64,000 bases of DNA from Noviherbaspirillum malthae (GCF_015352985.1 NZ_JACYXF010000031.1:1-64000), one strand, 5' to 3'. Positions 29,947-39,663 are shown, counted from the first letter of the stretch. A program made the numbers and translations. The notes: a model not told the origin generated them from the sequence alone.

Positions 29947-32586
29947 ATGACTTCCAACTCCAATCTATCCATTGACACCTTCCTGCCGTACATGCGCGAC
30001 GTGGTGCGCTGCGAGCAATCGCTGCGCGAGCTCAACCTGATGTGGCGCATGATCGAGGCGTCGGCCAAGATGAACTGCCCGGTCGAAGCCAAGACCATTC
30101 TTCCCACCATGGCGGCGACCCGCGCCGGCTTCAACCGCCTCGAGCATGAACTGGTGCACAGCCTGGTCGGCGAGAAGGTGGGCAACGTGCTCGCCGAAAT
30201 CGCCACCAAGGCTCAATATGTGATCGATATCGTCGTTCGCAACCTCTACGAGCGCACCGCCGACGTCGGCTTTCTCGCCACCGACCGCGAACTCTGCGCC
30301 TTCGTCGCCGGCATGCACGACAATACCGACGCCATCCGCTACCGCCTGCGCGCCTACCGCAGCAAATACACCGTCTACGATGAAATCCTGCTGCTCGATA
30401 CCGCCGGCAACGTGCTGGTCCAGATCGACGAAGCCTCGCCCATCGAAGGCAGCACCGATCCCCTGATCGCGGAGACGCTGGCCGCCGACGGCTATGTCGA
30501 AACCTTCCGCGCCACCGACCTGCGCCCGCTGAAGAAGCAGGCGCTCGTCTATTCGCGCCGCATGCTCCATCCCGACACCGGCGCGCCGGTCGGCGTGCTG
30601 TGCCTGTGCTTCCATTTCGAAGAGGAAATGGCCGGCATCTTCCGCTCGCACCGCGACGCCGACGAACGCGCCAACATGCTGCTGCTCGACGGCGACAACC
30701 GCGTCATCGCCAGCGCCGACGAACTCTGGATCCCGGTCGGCGCCGCCGTGCCGGTCAACCGATCCGACGAACCCAGGCTGCTGGTGCACGGCGGACGCGA
30801 ATACCTGGTGCGCACCCTGGCCGCCGCCGGCTACCAGGGTTACATGGGCCCGCCGGGCTGGCAGGGCCAGGTCATGATTCCGGTCGACGTCGCCTTCCAC
30901 GGCGGCGCGTCCAATGCCCTCAATGCACTCTCCTCGCTCGACCCGGCGCTGGCCGAAGGCCTGCTGTCGCATGCGCGCTCGTTCTGCCCGCCGCTGTTCG
31001 AGATCATGACTGCCGCCGACACCATCCGCCGCGTCGTCTGGAACGGCCAGGTCATGACCGCCGGGCAGCGCGGCGAACTGCAGAAGCTCAAGACCATCCT
31101 CGACCAGATCAGCGAAACCGGCATGCGCAGCAATGAGCTGTTTTCGCAATCGATCCGCGACCTGTATGAAACCGTGCTTGCATCGAGCCTGCGTGATGCG
31201 GAATTCGTGTCCCACCTGCTGGTGGACTTGCTCGACCGCAATCTGTACGAACGTTCGGATGATTGCCGCTGGTGGGCGCTGACGCCGGAACTGCGCACCG
31301 CGCTGGCCGCCGAGGAAAGGGACCTGGAAACGATAGCCAGCCTGACCGCGATCCTCGACTACATCAACCGCCTCTATACCGTCTATACCCGCATCTTCGT
31401 CTACGACCGCGCCGGCCGCATCATCGCCAGCACGCACGAGATGGAAAACGGCGTGTCGGTGGTCGGCACGGCGGTCGACGGCGCGACGCTGTCGAACGTG
31501 CTGGCGCTGCGCAGCGAGCAGGACTACTACGTGTCGCCGTTCGAGAACACGCCGCTGTACGGCGGCCGGCCCACCTACATCTACCATGCCGCCATCCGTG
31601 ATCCGCACAACGTCAGCCTGGTGGTCGGCGGCATCGGCATCGTGTTCGATGCGCAGCCGGAATTCGACGCCATGCTGCGCGGCGCGCTGGCGGACAAGAA
31701 GAACATGACCGCCCTGTTCATCGACCGCCGGGGAAGCGTGATCGCCAGCACCGATCCCGCGCGCCCGGCCGGCATGCGGCTCGATGCCGATCATGACGCG
31801 GACAGCGGCGTCGACCGCAAGCTGCTGGCGCTGGCCAACGGCAGCAGCGCCTCGCGCATCCTCGTGCATGACGGCCATTACGCGATCATGGGTTGCACCG
31901 TTTCCGACGGCTACCGCGAATTCAAGGTTTCCGACGGCTACCGGGAAGACGTCATCGCGCTGGTCTACGACAGCTTCGGCGAGGTGCGCGAACGCAGCGG
32001 CGCGGTCAGGCGCGAGGATGCGGTGATCGAGAGCGACGTGACGGCGACCGGCGCCATCGAATACGCGACCTTCTACATCGACGGCATGCTGTTCGCGATG
32101 CCCGCGGCGCAGGTGATGGAAGCGCTGCCGGCGTCGGAAGTGTCGCCGGTGTCCATGGGCGGGCGTGCGGAACGCATCGGCGTGCTGGCGCTGCAGCGCC
32201 ACGGCGAGAGCCGGCATTTCGTCTGGGTGTTCGACCTGCGGCACCTGATGCGCGGCGCGCCGGCGCAGATCGAGGACGGCAGCCAGGTGATCGTCGTCAG
32301 GCACGACGGCCAGGACATCGGCCTGCTGGTCGACGAACTGCACGGCGTGCCGGAATTCCGTCCGTCGCAGATTATTCCCACGCCCTTCGCCGCCGCGGCG
32401 GAGGGCTTGCTGGTCAAGCAGGTGATCCGGGCCAATGAAGGCCGCCTGCTGGTGCAGGCGCTCGATGTCGCGCAACTGTTCGCCTGCCTCAAGGATCCCG
32501 CGCTGCCGACGGTGCTGAACCTGTCGGATGCAGCGCATCTGAACCCGATGTCACTTGAAAATGAAACACTGGAGAATGCAGCATGA
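29947..32586 (+). CDS. Soluble double-Cache protein with C-terminal CheW domain
   Basis: An 879-residue protein. Two related sensor halves (about 1-350 and 360-680) each carry a helical start (ERTADVGFLATD; ERSDDCRWWALTP) and Cache/PAS-like segments (YDEILLLDTAGNVL; YTRIFVYDRAGRII). A CheW domain lies at about 695-850 (EYATFYIDGMLFAMPAAQV; IGLLVDELHGVPEF). I see no signal peptide or transmembrane helix, which is odd for Cache modules that normally sit outside the membrane. GC content and third-position GC are far higher than in the genes to its left, enough to open an antisense frame of 857 codons. It overlaps the next gene by ATGA. Confidence 0.8.
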   Translation: MTSNSNLSIDTFLPYMRDVVRCEQSLRELNLMWRMIEASAKMNCPVEAKTILPTMAATRAGFNRLEHELVHSLVGEKVGNVLAEIATKAQYVIDIVVRNLYERTADVGFLATDRELCAFVAGMHDNTDAIRYRLRAYRSKYTVYDEILLLDTAGNVLVQIDEASPIEGSTDPLIAETLAADGYVETFRATDLRPLKKQALVYSRRMLHPDTGAPVGVLCLCFHFEEEMAGIFRSHRDADERANMLLLDGDNRVIASADELWIPVGAAVPVNRSDEPRLLVHGGREYLVRTLAAAGYQGYMGPPGWQGQVMIPVDVAFHGGASNALNALSSLDPALAEGLLSHARSFCPPLFEIMTAADTIRRVVWNGQVMTAGQRGELQKLKTILDQISETGMRSNELFSQSIRDLYETVLASSLRDAEFVSHLLVDLLDRNLYERSDDCRWWALTPELRTALAAEERDLETIASLTAILDYINRLYTVYTRIFVYDRAGRIIASTHEMENGVSVVGTAVDGATLSNVLALRSEQDYYVSPFENTPLYGGRPTYIYHAAIRDPHNVSLVVGGIGIVFDAQPEFDAMLRGALADKKNMTALFIDRRGSVIASTDPARPAGMRLDADHDADSGVDRKLLALANGSSASRILVHDGHYAIMGCTVSDGYREFKVSDGYREDVIALVYDSFGEVRERSGAVRREDAVIESDVTATGAIEYATFYIDGMLFAMPAAQVMEALPASEVSPVSMGGRAERIGVLALQRHGESRHFVWVFDLRHLMRGAPAQIEDGSQVIVVRHDGQDIGLLVDELHGVPEFRPSQIIPTPFAAAAEGLLVKQVIRANEGRLLVQALDVAQLFACLKDPALPTVLNLSDAAHLNPMSLENETLENAA

Positions 32587-33131
32587 ATGCCGCCGATGAA
32601 TATCTGCTGGGCGACAGCGCCTTGTACGGGCGCCTGTGCCTGATCACCGAACTGCTCGGCCAGTTCGTCGCCGGCGCGCCGCGCGCGGTCGGTCTCGCGC
32701 AGCTGGAGCAGGCCACCGGCCGGCCCGCCAGGGAGCTGCTCAGGCTGTGCAAGCTTCTTTGCCGCGAACAGCTGCTGCATCCGCACCCCGGACAGCCCCG
32801 GGCCTGGACGCTGGCCTGCGAAACCAGCCGGCTGACGCTGGAAGACGCCTTCCGCTGCGCGATGTCCGAGCAGGCGTCGCGCGCGCGTCCGGCAAGACAG
32901 AAGAACGCCGGCACCGCCGAGGCCGACGCAAGACAGCAGGATGCGGTGCATCCGGAAATCGGCATGCTGGTGATGCAGGCGACGATGGGCATCAACCAGA
33001 GCGTGTTCCAGCACCTGCGGCAGTTTTCGCTGGACCGGCTGAGGATGACGGCGGCCGGCATGTTTTTGTCGCGGCGTTCCCCGGACGACGGCCTGCGCTC
33101 CTGGCCGCCGGCGCGGCTGTCGTTTTCCTAA
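32583..33131 (+). CDS. Rrf2-like winged-helix protein coupled to Cache-CheW gene
   Basis: A 182-residue protein whose ATG overlaps the upstream stop (ATGA). Residues about 10-95 follow the Rrf2 pattern: ALYGRLCLITELLGQF, then VGLAQLEQATGRPARELLRL as a helix-turn-helix, a wing, and RLTLEDAFRCAM. The typical Rrf2 cysteines for an iron-sulfur cluster are not obvious. The GC-rich codon use matches the upstream gene, so both arrived or evolved together. DNA binding is inferred, and a purely protein-binding adaptor is also possible. Confidence 0.55.
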   Translation: MNAADEYLLGDSALYGRLCLITELLGQFVAGAPRAVGLAQLEQATGRPARELLRLCKLLCREQLLHPHPGQPRAWTLACETSRLTLEDAFRCAMSEQASRARPARQKNAGTAEADARQQDAVHPEIGMLVMQATMGINQSVFQHLRQFSLDRLRMTAAGMFLSRRSPDDGLRSWPPARLSFS

Positions 33132-33422
33132 TGTCCTCGCCATCGAATCAAGATTTAGGTATGCAGATGAAAGCGCTAAGAGCGATAGTTTGTTCATCAC
33201 CCACGTTATTGCGGCCCAACAAATCGTGCGCTGGTTGAAGTCGTAGATGTTGCACAGCTTTCGCAGGTCTAAAAGATGGCTTGTGCATGAATGAAGAGTT
33301 GTAGAGATTCCTCTGCCCTACTTTTTTCTGGATTCGACTAGCTGTTTCTGAACACAGTTGACTAACTCCTATAGGAAACTGGTATCGCGGCCTTCTCGAC
33401 CACGCCGTGGTTTCTATTCTAG

Positions 33423-34282
33423 TGCGTGTTATGAACTAAGGTCGAATGTATTGAGTGTCTTGGTAAGCATGAGGCAGACAAAAGCAACGAAGTGTAGGCC
33501 GGCGAGTGTTTCTGCTACGCGCTCATAATCTTTGGCCAAGCGTCTGAATCGCGCTGCCCAGGCAAAGCTGCGTTCAACGACCCAGCGCCGAGGCAAGAGG
33601 ACAAAGCCCTTCTTTGCCTCGGTATGCTTGACCACAACGAGTTGCATGCAGAAGTCCTGCGCCTGCTCCTGAGCGGCTTCTCCGGTATAGCCTTGATCGA
33701 CATAGGCAATATCGACATTGAGCCCGGTGACTTCCTGTACGCTCTGCGCCAACTTGGCCACCTGGTCGCGATCCTGCTCGTTGGCAGGCGTCACATACAA
33801 CGCCAATAAGTGTCCTAGCGTATCGACGGCAATATGGACTTTCGAGCCTTTACGGCGCTTGGCACCATCGTAGCCGGCGCGCGCGCCACTTTCAGGAGTG
33901 GACTGCAGCGTTCTGCTATCAAGAATCGTTGCCGTGGGCGCGGGTTCGCGTCCTGATGCCAGGCGCAGAAGTGACCTCAGGTCTTGGGCGATGGTTTCGA
34001 AACAGCCCGCCTTGATCCAACGCTGGGTTTGTTGGTAGACCGTGTACCACGGGGGAAAGTCATGGGGCAACAGTCGCCAGGGTGAGCCACTCCTCACCAG
34101 CCAGCGTAGCGCATTGAATACCTCTCGCATCGAATGTTCCCGCTGCGCAGCGTCCATTGGCAGCAGTGTGAGATACGGGGCCACGAAGTACCATTCTTCG
34201 TCCTGTACATCGGTCGGGTAGGGTTTGCGTGCATTCATGCCAAGCATTGACTGAGCGCTACTTCCTTAGTTCATAACACGCT
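33423..34282 (-). mobile_element. IS5-family insertion sequence, complete (860 bp)
   Basis: Both ends carry the inverted repeat GCGTGTTATGAACTAAGG (33424 onward; reverse at the right end up to 34281). The element is flanked by CTAG on both sides (33419-33422 and 34283-34286), which fits a 4-bp target duplication. It encodes one intact transposase on the minus strand. Intact ends and duplicated target indicate a recent insertion. Confidence 0.85.
33429..34238 (-). CDS. IS5-family transposase
   Basis: A 269-residue DDE transposase. It has the N-terminal DUF4096-like part ([36 protein letters not shown]), the first Asp in [10 protein letters not shown], the second in YVDQGYTG, and the Glu in [21 protein letters not shown]. 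The frame has no interruption, so the element is probably able to move. The start is placed at the Met of [10 protein letters not shown], though one three codons upstream is possible. Confidence 0.9.
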   Translation of the reverse strand: MNARKPYPTDVQDEEWYFVAPYLTLLPMDAAQREHSMREVFNALRWLVRSGSPWRLLPHDFPPWYTVYQQTQRWIKAGCFETIAQDLRSLLRLASGREPAPTATILDSRTLQSTPESGARAGYDGAKRRKGSKVHIAVDTLGHLLALYVTPANEQDRDQVAKLAQSVQEVTGLNVDIAYVDQGYTGEAAQEQAQDFCMQLVVVKHTEAKKGFVLLPRRWVVERSFAWAARFRRLAKDYERVAETLAGLHFVAFVCLMLTKTLNTFDLSS

Positions 34283-34286
34283 CTAG

Positions 34287-34637
34287 GAAAGTTCAATATG
34301 CGCTTCCGGATAAGAGCTCGTGCAATCTAAGTCACCTACCGCTTCGTGCCCACCCTAATACAGGCTTACTTGACGGTTCATACGGACGAGGATAATCCGT
34401 AGCATGAAGCAGAATGTTGCGCACTTCTTCGACGCCTTCAATTTGTTCAAGCGCCATCTACTGGTGCGTCGTTTGATTTACCTCTAGATTTTTCTAGCCT
34501 GTTCAGAGTGGTTTGCACGCCTTTTGTTTGGCATCGTTTATGCACGGGTTAGAAATATCAACGCAGCATGCCCCTTGTTGAAGCACTTAGCAAGCGGATC
34601 ATGCTTATCCGATCGCCAATCTATAGGGGAGTCTTGA
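34287..34637. other. Intergenic, no feature recognised
   Basis: About 350 bases between the IS5 element and the glycosyltransferase. No gene or repeat was recognised; it probably carries the glycosyltransferase promoter. Confidence 0.35.
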
Positions 34638-35768
34638 GTGAGAATTGCCCTGATATCAAATGAACCGCCGCCCTATCGCATCCCGGTCTTCAAGCTTATC
34701 GCACAGGAACCTGGTGTCGAACTACTGGTGATTTTCTGTTGTCGTCGAGAGCCAAATCGACTGTGGGATTTACCGCCATTCGAGTTCCCACATACTTTTC
34801 TAAAAGAACGAATTGTTACGCGCCATGGTCGATACATCCATAACAATCCTGATGTAATCAGTGTGTTGCGACGCTATTCGCCAGATGTGGTGGTCACTGA
34901 CGGATTCAATCCTACGCATCTATACGCCTTTGCCTATGCAGCAATGATGCGACGTGCTCATGTGGCGATGACGGATGGCACAGATCAATCGGAAAAGAGT
35001 TTAAGTATCGTCCACCGTACGGTCCGACGCATCGTGTACGCACGCTCACACGCCTATGTCGCTGCTAGTGAAGGCGGCTATCGGTTGTTCCGTCAGTACG
35101 GCGTTGATGCAGATGACGTGTTCAAATCCTGCTTATGTATTGACAACAGCAAATTCCGTAATTCGGCGAGCAACTCCACTTTTGAAGATAAGCGCTTCGA
35201 CTTTATGTTTTCCGGCAGGCTGGAAGATGTAAAGAATCCCTTGTTTGCCATCGATGTTGCTGTGGGAGCAAGCAAGTTGCTCCTTCGAAGGGTGAGCATC
35301 CTATTTGCCGGCTCGGGAAGTATGGATAACGCCGTCAAGGCATATGCAGCCGCCCGCACGCAGTGGATTGATGCGAGCTTTCATGGCTTCGCAGCACAGT
35401 CAGAACTGCCCTTTCTTTACCAATCGGCACGCATCTTTCTCTTCCCGACACTGTGGGATCCGTGGGGGGTGGTTGCCAATGAAGCATGTGCTGCCAGTTT
35501 GCCTGTGATCGTTTCACCAAATGCAGGTGTGGCTGGAGAACTGGTTCGTGACCGTCAAAACGGATTCGTTTGTTCGCTTGACGCCGATGTCTGGGCCGCT
35601 AATGCGACTGCCTTGCTCAGCGATCCGAAGCTTTACAGGCGCTTCTCTGATGCGTCGGGAGAAGCAGTTCTCGACTATACCTATCGCAGCGCCGCTGATG
35701 GGTTAATCAACGCTTGTCGGCATGCGGCTCGGACACCGCTGTCCGTTATGCGAATGGCTGGGGAATAG
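34638..35768 (+). CDS. Glycosyltransferase family 4 protein
   Basis: A 376-residue GT-B fold enzyme starting at GTG (GGGGAG seven bases upstream). The N-terminal half is a Glyco_trans_4-like domain (SNEPPPYRIPVFKLIA) and the C-terminal half a Glycos_transf_1 domain with FSGRLEDVKNPL, the sugar-nucleotide site region FPTLWDPWGVVANEACAA and the downstream E. Acceptor and donor are unknown. It is not next to other polysaccharide genes, so it may act with the cellulose cluster or a distant locus. Confidence 0.82.
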   Translation: MRIALISNEPPPYRIPVFKLIAQEPGVELLVIFCCRREPNRLWDLPPFEFPHTFLKERIVTRHGRYIHNNPDVISVLRRYSPDVVVTDGFNPTHLYAFAYAAMMRRAHVAMTDGTDQSEKSLSIVHRTVRRIVYARSHAYVAASEGGYRLFRQYGVDADDVFKSCLCIDNSKFRNSASNSTFEDKRFDFMFSGRLEDVKNPLFAIDVAVGASKLLLRRVSILFAGSGSMDNAVKAYAAARTQWIDASFHGFAAQSELPFLYQSARIFLFPTLWDPWGVVANEACAASLPVIVSPNAGVAGELVRDRQNGFVCSLDADVWAANATALLSDPKLYRRFSDASGEAVLDYTYRSAADGLINACRHAARTPLSVMRMAGE

Positions 35769-35783
35769 ACAAAGGAAGACCCG

Positions 35784-35924
35784 ATGAATAGATTAAGAGA
35801 CATCGCTTTGGTGAGTGTTCTCGACCTTGTGGCAGACATCACAATAGTCTTGCTTTGCGTGGCCTGCGCAATCGACATCGCCTTCGAAAAGCTTGAGCGT
35901 ACTCTGCTTCCCGTTGTGAAATAA
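35784..35924 (+). CDS. Tiny membrane protein, 46 aa
   Basis: A 46-codon frame 15 bases after the glycosyltransferase stop, with AAGGA seven bases before the ATG. The product starts MNRLRD and has one hydrophobic segment (about residues 8-31, with LVADITIVLLCVACAI) and a basic/acidic C-terminal tail. Position and ribosome site suggest it is translated with the glycosyltransferase. Function unknown. Confidence 0.5.
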   Translation: MNRLRDIALVSVLDLVADITIVLLCVACAIDIAFEKLERTLLPVVK

Positions 35925-36238
35925 TAAGGAGGATCGATTGTCTGCCTCCAAAACGCCATAGTGCCGCGGGAACGTGCGGCACTACTGCAGATCATACCAG
36001 TTCAAATCGAGATGGCTTGCAGCTGCAAGATTTGCCAGAATGGGTGCGAGATCATTGTCCCTGGCCTCGGTAATCGGGTCAGGGCTTCCGGGAGGGCAGC
36101 TAATCCGTTTTACCGCAACTGCTGACCTTTATATGCGAGCGTAGCCCCAAATCCGGCGCAGGGTCACATGCGGCTTAACAATGAGATTCAACTACCTAAC
36201 CGTTGAGGCAGTTCACTTTTTTAGCTACCTCACCATCT
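35925..36238. other. Intergenic region with a 9-bp stem-loop
   Basis: Contains the dyad TAGTGCCGC/GCGGCACTA (35959-35967 and 35976-35984, 8-base loop) just after the tiny membrane protein gene. No T-tract follows, so a terminator role is only possible. Nothing else was recognised. Confidence 0.4.
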
Positions 36239-36580
36239 CTACCTGAGGCGCCCAATGTAGGCGAGGTCGACGTCCTTTTTCTGAGGGGCGGGCGTCGGCG
36301 TGCCAGTTGCCGGCAGCGGAGCGCGCTGCAGCGTGCGTACGAACAGTCCGTTCGGCCCGAAATACAACTCCTCCAGCCTGGCGCAGATTTGATGTAAATC
36401 GTCGCCGTCCAGCCGCAAGGCCATCTCCAACACGTGCTTGCAGTAGCCTGGGTCGATGCGCATGTACTCGATGTCAGTGATGCGGCCCTTCTGCCGCCGC
36501 AAAATCACGTGCAGCCGGCTCATCAGCGCGAAGGCTTGGTTTTCGAGTGCTGTCAGCGCGACTTGCTCCAGGGCGCTCAT
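36239..36580 (-). CDS. Hypothetical protein coupled to amtB
   Basis: A 113-residue, mostly helical protein whose ATG overlaps the amtB stop (ATGA), so it is translationally coupled. It carries ALMSRLHVILRRQKGRITD and ends with a Pro-rich segment followed by VDLAYIGRLR. It is not a PII protein (no T-loop or B/C-loop motifs), although PII (glnK) is the usual partner of amtB. Role unknown; regulation of the transporter is a guess from position only. Confidence 0.6.
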   Translation of the reverse strand: MSALEQVALTALENQAFALMSRLHVILRRQKGRITDIEYMRIDPGYCKHVLEMALRLDGDDLHQICARLEELYFGPNGLFVRTLQRAPLPATGTPTPAPQKKDVDLAYIGRLR

Positions 36581-37923
36581 GCGACTTGCTCCCCGTGCTG
36601 TTGCAGATCCAAACCTTCCTGCTCCTGTTCAGGCGTGAGGCGCAGGCCGACCATCAGATTGACAATGCCGAGGATTAAGGCAGTTGCCGTTGCCGCGTAA
36701 ACGGTGGTGACTAGCACCCCAAAAGCCTGCATTGCCAGACTGCCGCTGACGCCGCCGATCTCCTTAACCGCGAACACGCCAGTCAGCAGCGCGCCTATGA
36801 TGCCCGCTATCGCGTGCACCCCGAAAACATCGAGCGAGTCGTCGTAGCCAAGCATGGCCTTGAGCGAGGTCGCTGCCCAGTAGCAGGCGAGGCCGGCCGC
36901 TGCGCCGATGGCCAAGCCACCGCCGGTGGCAACGAAACCGGAAGCCGGCGTTACTGCCACCAGCCCCGCAACCGCTCCCGAAACCAGGCCGAGCACAGAA
37001 GGCTTGCCGCGGCGGATCCACTCCCCCATCATCCACGCCAGTGCACCGGCGGCGCCAGCCAATTGGGTGACCAGCATCGCCATCCCAGCGCGTCCATCCG
37101 CCGCCACTGCCGAGCCGGCATTGAATCCGAACCAGCCCACCCACAGCAGCGATGCGCCGACCACGGTCAACACCAGATTATGTGGCGGCATCGGCTCGCG
37201 CCCAAAACCAGCCCTCGGTCCCACGATTATGGCCGCCACCAGTCCAGAAATGCCCGCATTGATGTGCACCACCGTACCGCCGGCAAAGTCAAGTACGCCC
37301 TTGCTCGCAAGCCAGCCACCCGGTTCCCATACCCAGTGCGCCACGGGTGCATAGACCACCAGAGACCAGAGCGCAATAAACAGCAGCAGAGCAGAGAACT
37401 TCATGCGCTCCGCGAAGGCGCCAGCGATCAGTGCCGGCGTGATAATGGCAAAGCACAACTGGAACATCACGAACACGCTCTCTGGGATAGTCGGTGCCAA
37501 GTGATGCACTGTCAGCTTGCCGCTGTCCTTGATGAAATCCATCCTGTCCAGCATGGCACGCCCCGTCCCACCGAACCAGGGCGAACCTGGCGTGAATGCG
37601 ATGCTATAGCCGATCAGCACCCATAGCACACTAACCACGCAGACTGCGGCAAAGCTGTGCGCCATCGTCCCCAGCGCATTCTTCTTGCGTACCATGCCGG
37701 AATAGAAAAGGGCCAGCCCCGGTATCGTCATGAGTAGCACCAAGCAGCAGGCCAGGAGCATCCAGGCCGTATCACCGGCGCTGATGGAAGACGCTGCCAC
37801 CAATGTGGGACGGAGCAGTGGCTCAGCGGCTGGCACCGCGGCCTGCCCATGGGCCGGCAATGCAAAGGACACGAATGGAAGAAGCAGGAGTAGACGCTCT
37901 ACCAAAGCTAAGTATGGTTTCAT
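36577..37923 (-). CDS. amtB: Ammonium transporter
   Basis: A 448-residue Amt/MEP/Rh channel. It has a signal peptide (about 1-26), then 11 expected membrane helices. Signature segments include DFAGGTVVHINAGISGLVAA (first pore His) and DVFGVHAIAGIIGALLTG (second pore His). The start at 37923 is preferred since homology and signal peptide begin there and GGGA is upstream. No glnK lies upstream; the only partner is the coupled small gene. Confidence 0.93.
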   Translation of the reverse strand: MKPYLALVERLLLLLPFVSFALPAHGQAAVPAAEPLLRPTLVAASSISAGDTAWMLLACCLVLLMTIPGLALFYSGMVRKKNALGTMAHSFAAVCVVSVLWVLIGYSIAFTPGSPWFGGTGRAMLDRMDFIKDSGKLTVHHLAPTIPESVFVMFQLCFAIITPALIAGAFAERMKFSALLLFIALWSLVVYAPVAHWVWEPGGWLASKGVLDFAGGTVVHINAGISGLVAAIIVGPRAGFGREPMPPHNLVLTVVGASLLWVGWFGFNAGSAVAADGRAGMAMLVTQLAGAAGALAWMMGEWIRRGKPSVLGLVSGAVAGLVAVTPASGFVATGGGLAIGAAAGLACYWAATSLKAMLGYDDSLDVFGVHAIAGIIGALLTGVFAVKEIGGVSGSLAMQAFGVLVTTVYAATATALILGIVNLMVGLRLTPEQEQEGLDLQQHGEQVA

Positions 37924-38404
37924 GTTTGTCCCATATGGTGGCGGCTGTGTTGCAGCCCGAGCTGTTTCTCCAGCACAAAACATGCCATATGGTAATGGGA
38001 TCTTTACCGGCACTTATGCCGATGGTTGCACAAAAAAAGCCGAGTCACGCTCCGCGACAGACCGACGATGGTGGCCAGCCTGCGCCATCTTGTGCAAAAG
38101 TACGATTAGATGGCAGGAATTCCGCCGTTGGCACCAAACGCAAAACGTAGATGGAGACTGCCAGAAATTGCATAAGTGGATATCCTCGTTGCGGGGTGAC
38201 ACGAGAAACTGGCTCCTAGGGACATGGCATTCCGAATGCCAGGTAGAGACCAGCATTTCTGATACGGTCAATGTCGTTTTTGCGTCAATCGCTGCGGTTT
38301 CCCAAAATTATCCATTGGTGCAACGGCTTATGAAGCTTGATTCTTCCTGCTTGGAGTTGCCCCTATTGAATCGGACACCGTGCGGCTAGTTGGGCACGGA
38401 TGAA
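37924..38404. other. Intergenic region with a 17-bp palindrome
   Basis: About 480 bases between amtB and the decayed IS2-group element. TGGCATTC-C-GAATGCCA at 38225-38241 is a perfect palindrome with one central base, the shape of a dimeric-regulator operator. The end of the decayed IS probably lies near 38360-38400. No gene was recognised. Confidence 0.4.
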
Positions 38405-39577
38405 CTAGCGTGGCGACTTCATCTTCAAGCCCTTGTGCGGATGCGACTCATTGTATTCGTCGAACCAGCGATCCAGTTGTGCCAGGACAGTAGCAGCGTC
38501 CGGGCGGTCATGCACGTAGACATAATCGCGTTTGAACGTCTTGACGAACGATTCCGCCATTCCGTTTGATTCCGGACTGCGCACCGGCGTAAAGCATGGC
38601 ACCAATCCCAGTGACTGGCCGAACGCGACAGTCTCCCTGGCGGTATAGCAGCTGCCATTGTCAGTCAGCCACTCCACAGCGTGCGGTGCACGGTGTGCGC
38701 CGAAGCGGCGCTCCACACACAGTAGCATCAGGTCGCGTACCGTTTCACCATCGAAGCCAACGGTGGTGGCGCCCCAAGCAATGGTCTCACGATCACAAGT
38801 GTCGATCACAAACGTCACGCGCACAACGGCGCGATTCCAGCATGGGATCTCGAAGCCATTCGATGCCCAACGCAGGTTTGATTTCAACGTGATGACTTTG
38901 CCGTTGTGCGGACGTCCGAACGCTTCTGCGGTGGCCTGGCCAGCAGTAGGCCGTTCTGGCTCATCAGCCGGTACAAGCGCTTGTGGTTGAGCTCCGGCAG
39001 TCCCTGACTGCGACGTTCCTGGTTGATCAAGGCGCCCACACGCCGGTAGCCATACGTTGGCCGCTGGTCGACGATGGCTCAGATCGCCGGCAGAAGAACG
39101 GCGTCTTCAGCCTTCGCGTAGGCACGGCGAGGCTTGCCGCTGCCGTTCTGGCGCAATATCAGATTCGATCGGCTGACATCGAGCGTTTCGGCGACGGCCT
39201 TCACTGGGAATCCTCGTCGGGCAAGGACGGCAACCGCGAGATCAGTTTTTTTCATGGGCAACGGCGACTGCCTCTTTGAGAATCTCGTTTTCCAGGGTCT
39301 TGCGGCCCAGCACCCGCAGCATCCGGCGCTGGCGGCAGTGTCGCTGGATGCCGATGCTCTGCTGACCGAACTTGAGTCTCCCGCGGCAGCTCCGGCGACC
39401 ATCAGCGCGTTGTACGCCGTCTCCCTCCATCACCGAGACAACCCGCTTCGCCTCCTCTTTACCTCCCCGGTTGGAATACTTGGACCGCCCGCTCCGAGTC
39501 CGCGTGCCGGCCGGGGTCCGTTTCGGCGATGCGCGCCGATGCTTGTCTGTACCCCGCGCTCGAACTTGATCGGCCAA
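38405..39577 (-). pseudogene. Decayed IS3-family (IS2-group) transposase genes
   Basis: OrfA (39577 down to 39242) ends with KTLENEILKEAVAVAHEKN. OrfB would follow by a -1 shift at an A7 run (near 39245). OrfB contains three lesions: TGA at 39079-39081 in the segment before AIVDQRPTYGYRRV (probably an Arg codon originally), a frameshift near 38920-38950 between GLLLAR and GRPHNGKVIT, and TAG at 38405-38407 replacing the Glu of the terminal KMKSPR-E. DDE blocks such as VTFVIDTCDRETIAW, EWLTDNGSCY and SPESNGMAESFVKTFKRDY identify the IS2 group. The element cannot move by itself. Confidence 0.85.
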
Positions 39578-39597
39578 ATTGGAATATAAAATGCGCT

Positions 39598-39629
39598 ACA
39601 AAAAATAAAAACCCGGCAGTAGCCGGGTT
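39598..39629 (-). terminator. Rho-independent terminator
   Basis: On the minus strand AACCCGGC-TACT-GCCGGGTT is a perfect 8-bp stem with a four-base loop, followed by TTTTATTTTTT. It lies 35 bases after the stop of the Clp-fold peptidase gene and ends its transcript. Confidence 0.85.
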
Positions 39630-39663
39630 GAAGACGCCGATGAGGCAAGTGTGCTATACAGGC

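Noticed and set aside
31908-31953. Tandem SDGYRE repeat in the Cache-CheW protein as a recent duplication
   Set aside because: The pattern YREFKVSDGYRE resembles a normal motif in related Cache proteins, so it is probably not a slippage event.
29965-32538. An 857-codon open frame on the minus strand opposite the Cache-CheW gene
   Set aside because: It is produced by strong third-position GC bias in the real plus-strand gene; its translation is His/Ala/Gly/Arg-rich without any domain.
39079-39402. Separate small gene on the minus strand
   Set aside because: It is the first part of OrfB of the decayed IS2-group element, ended by an in-frame TGA.
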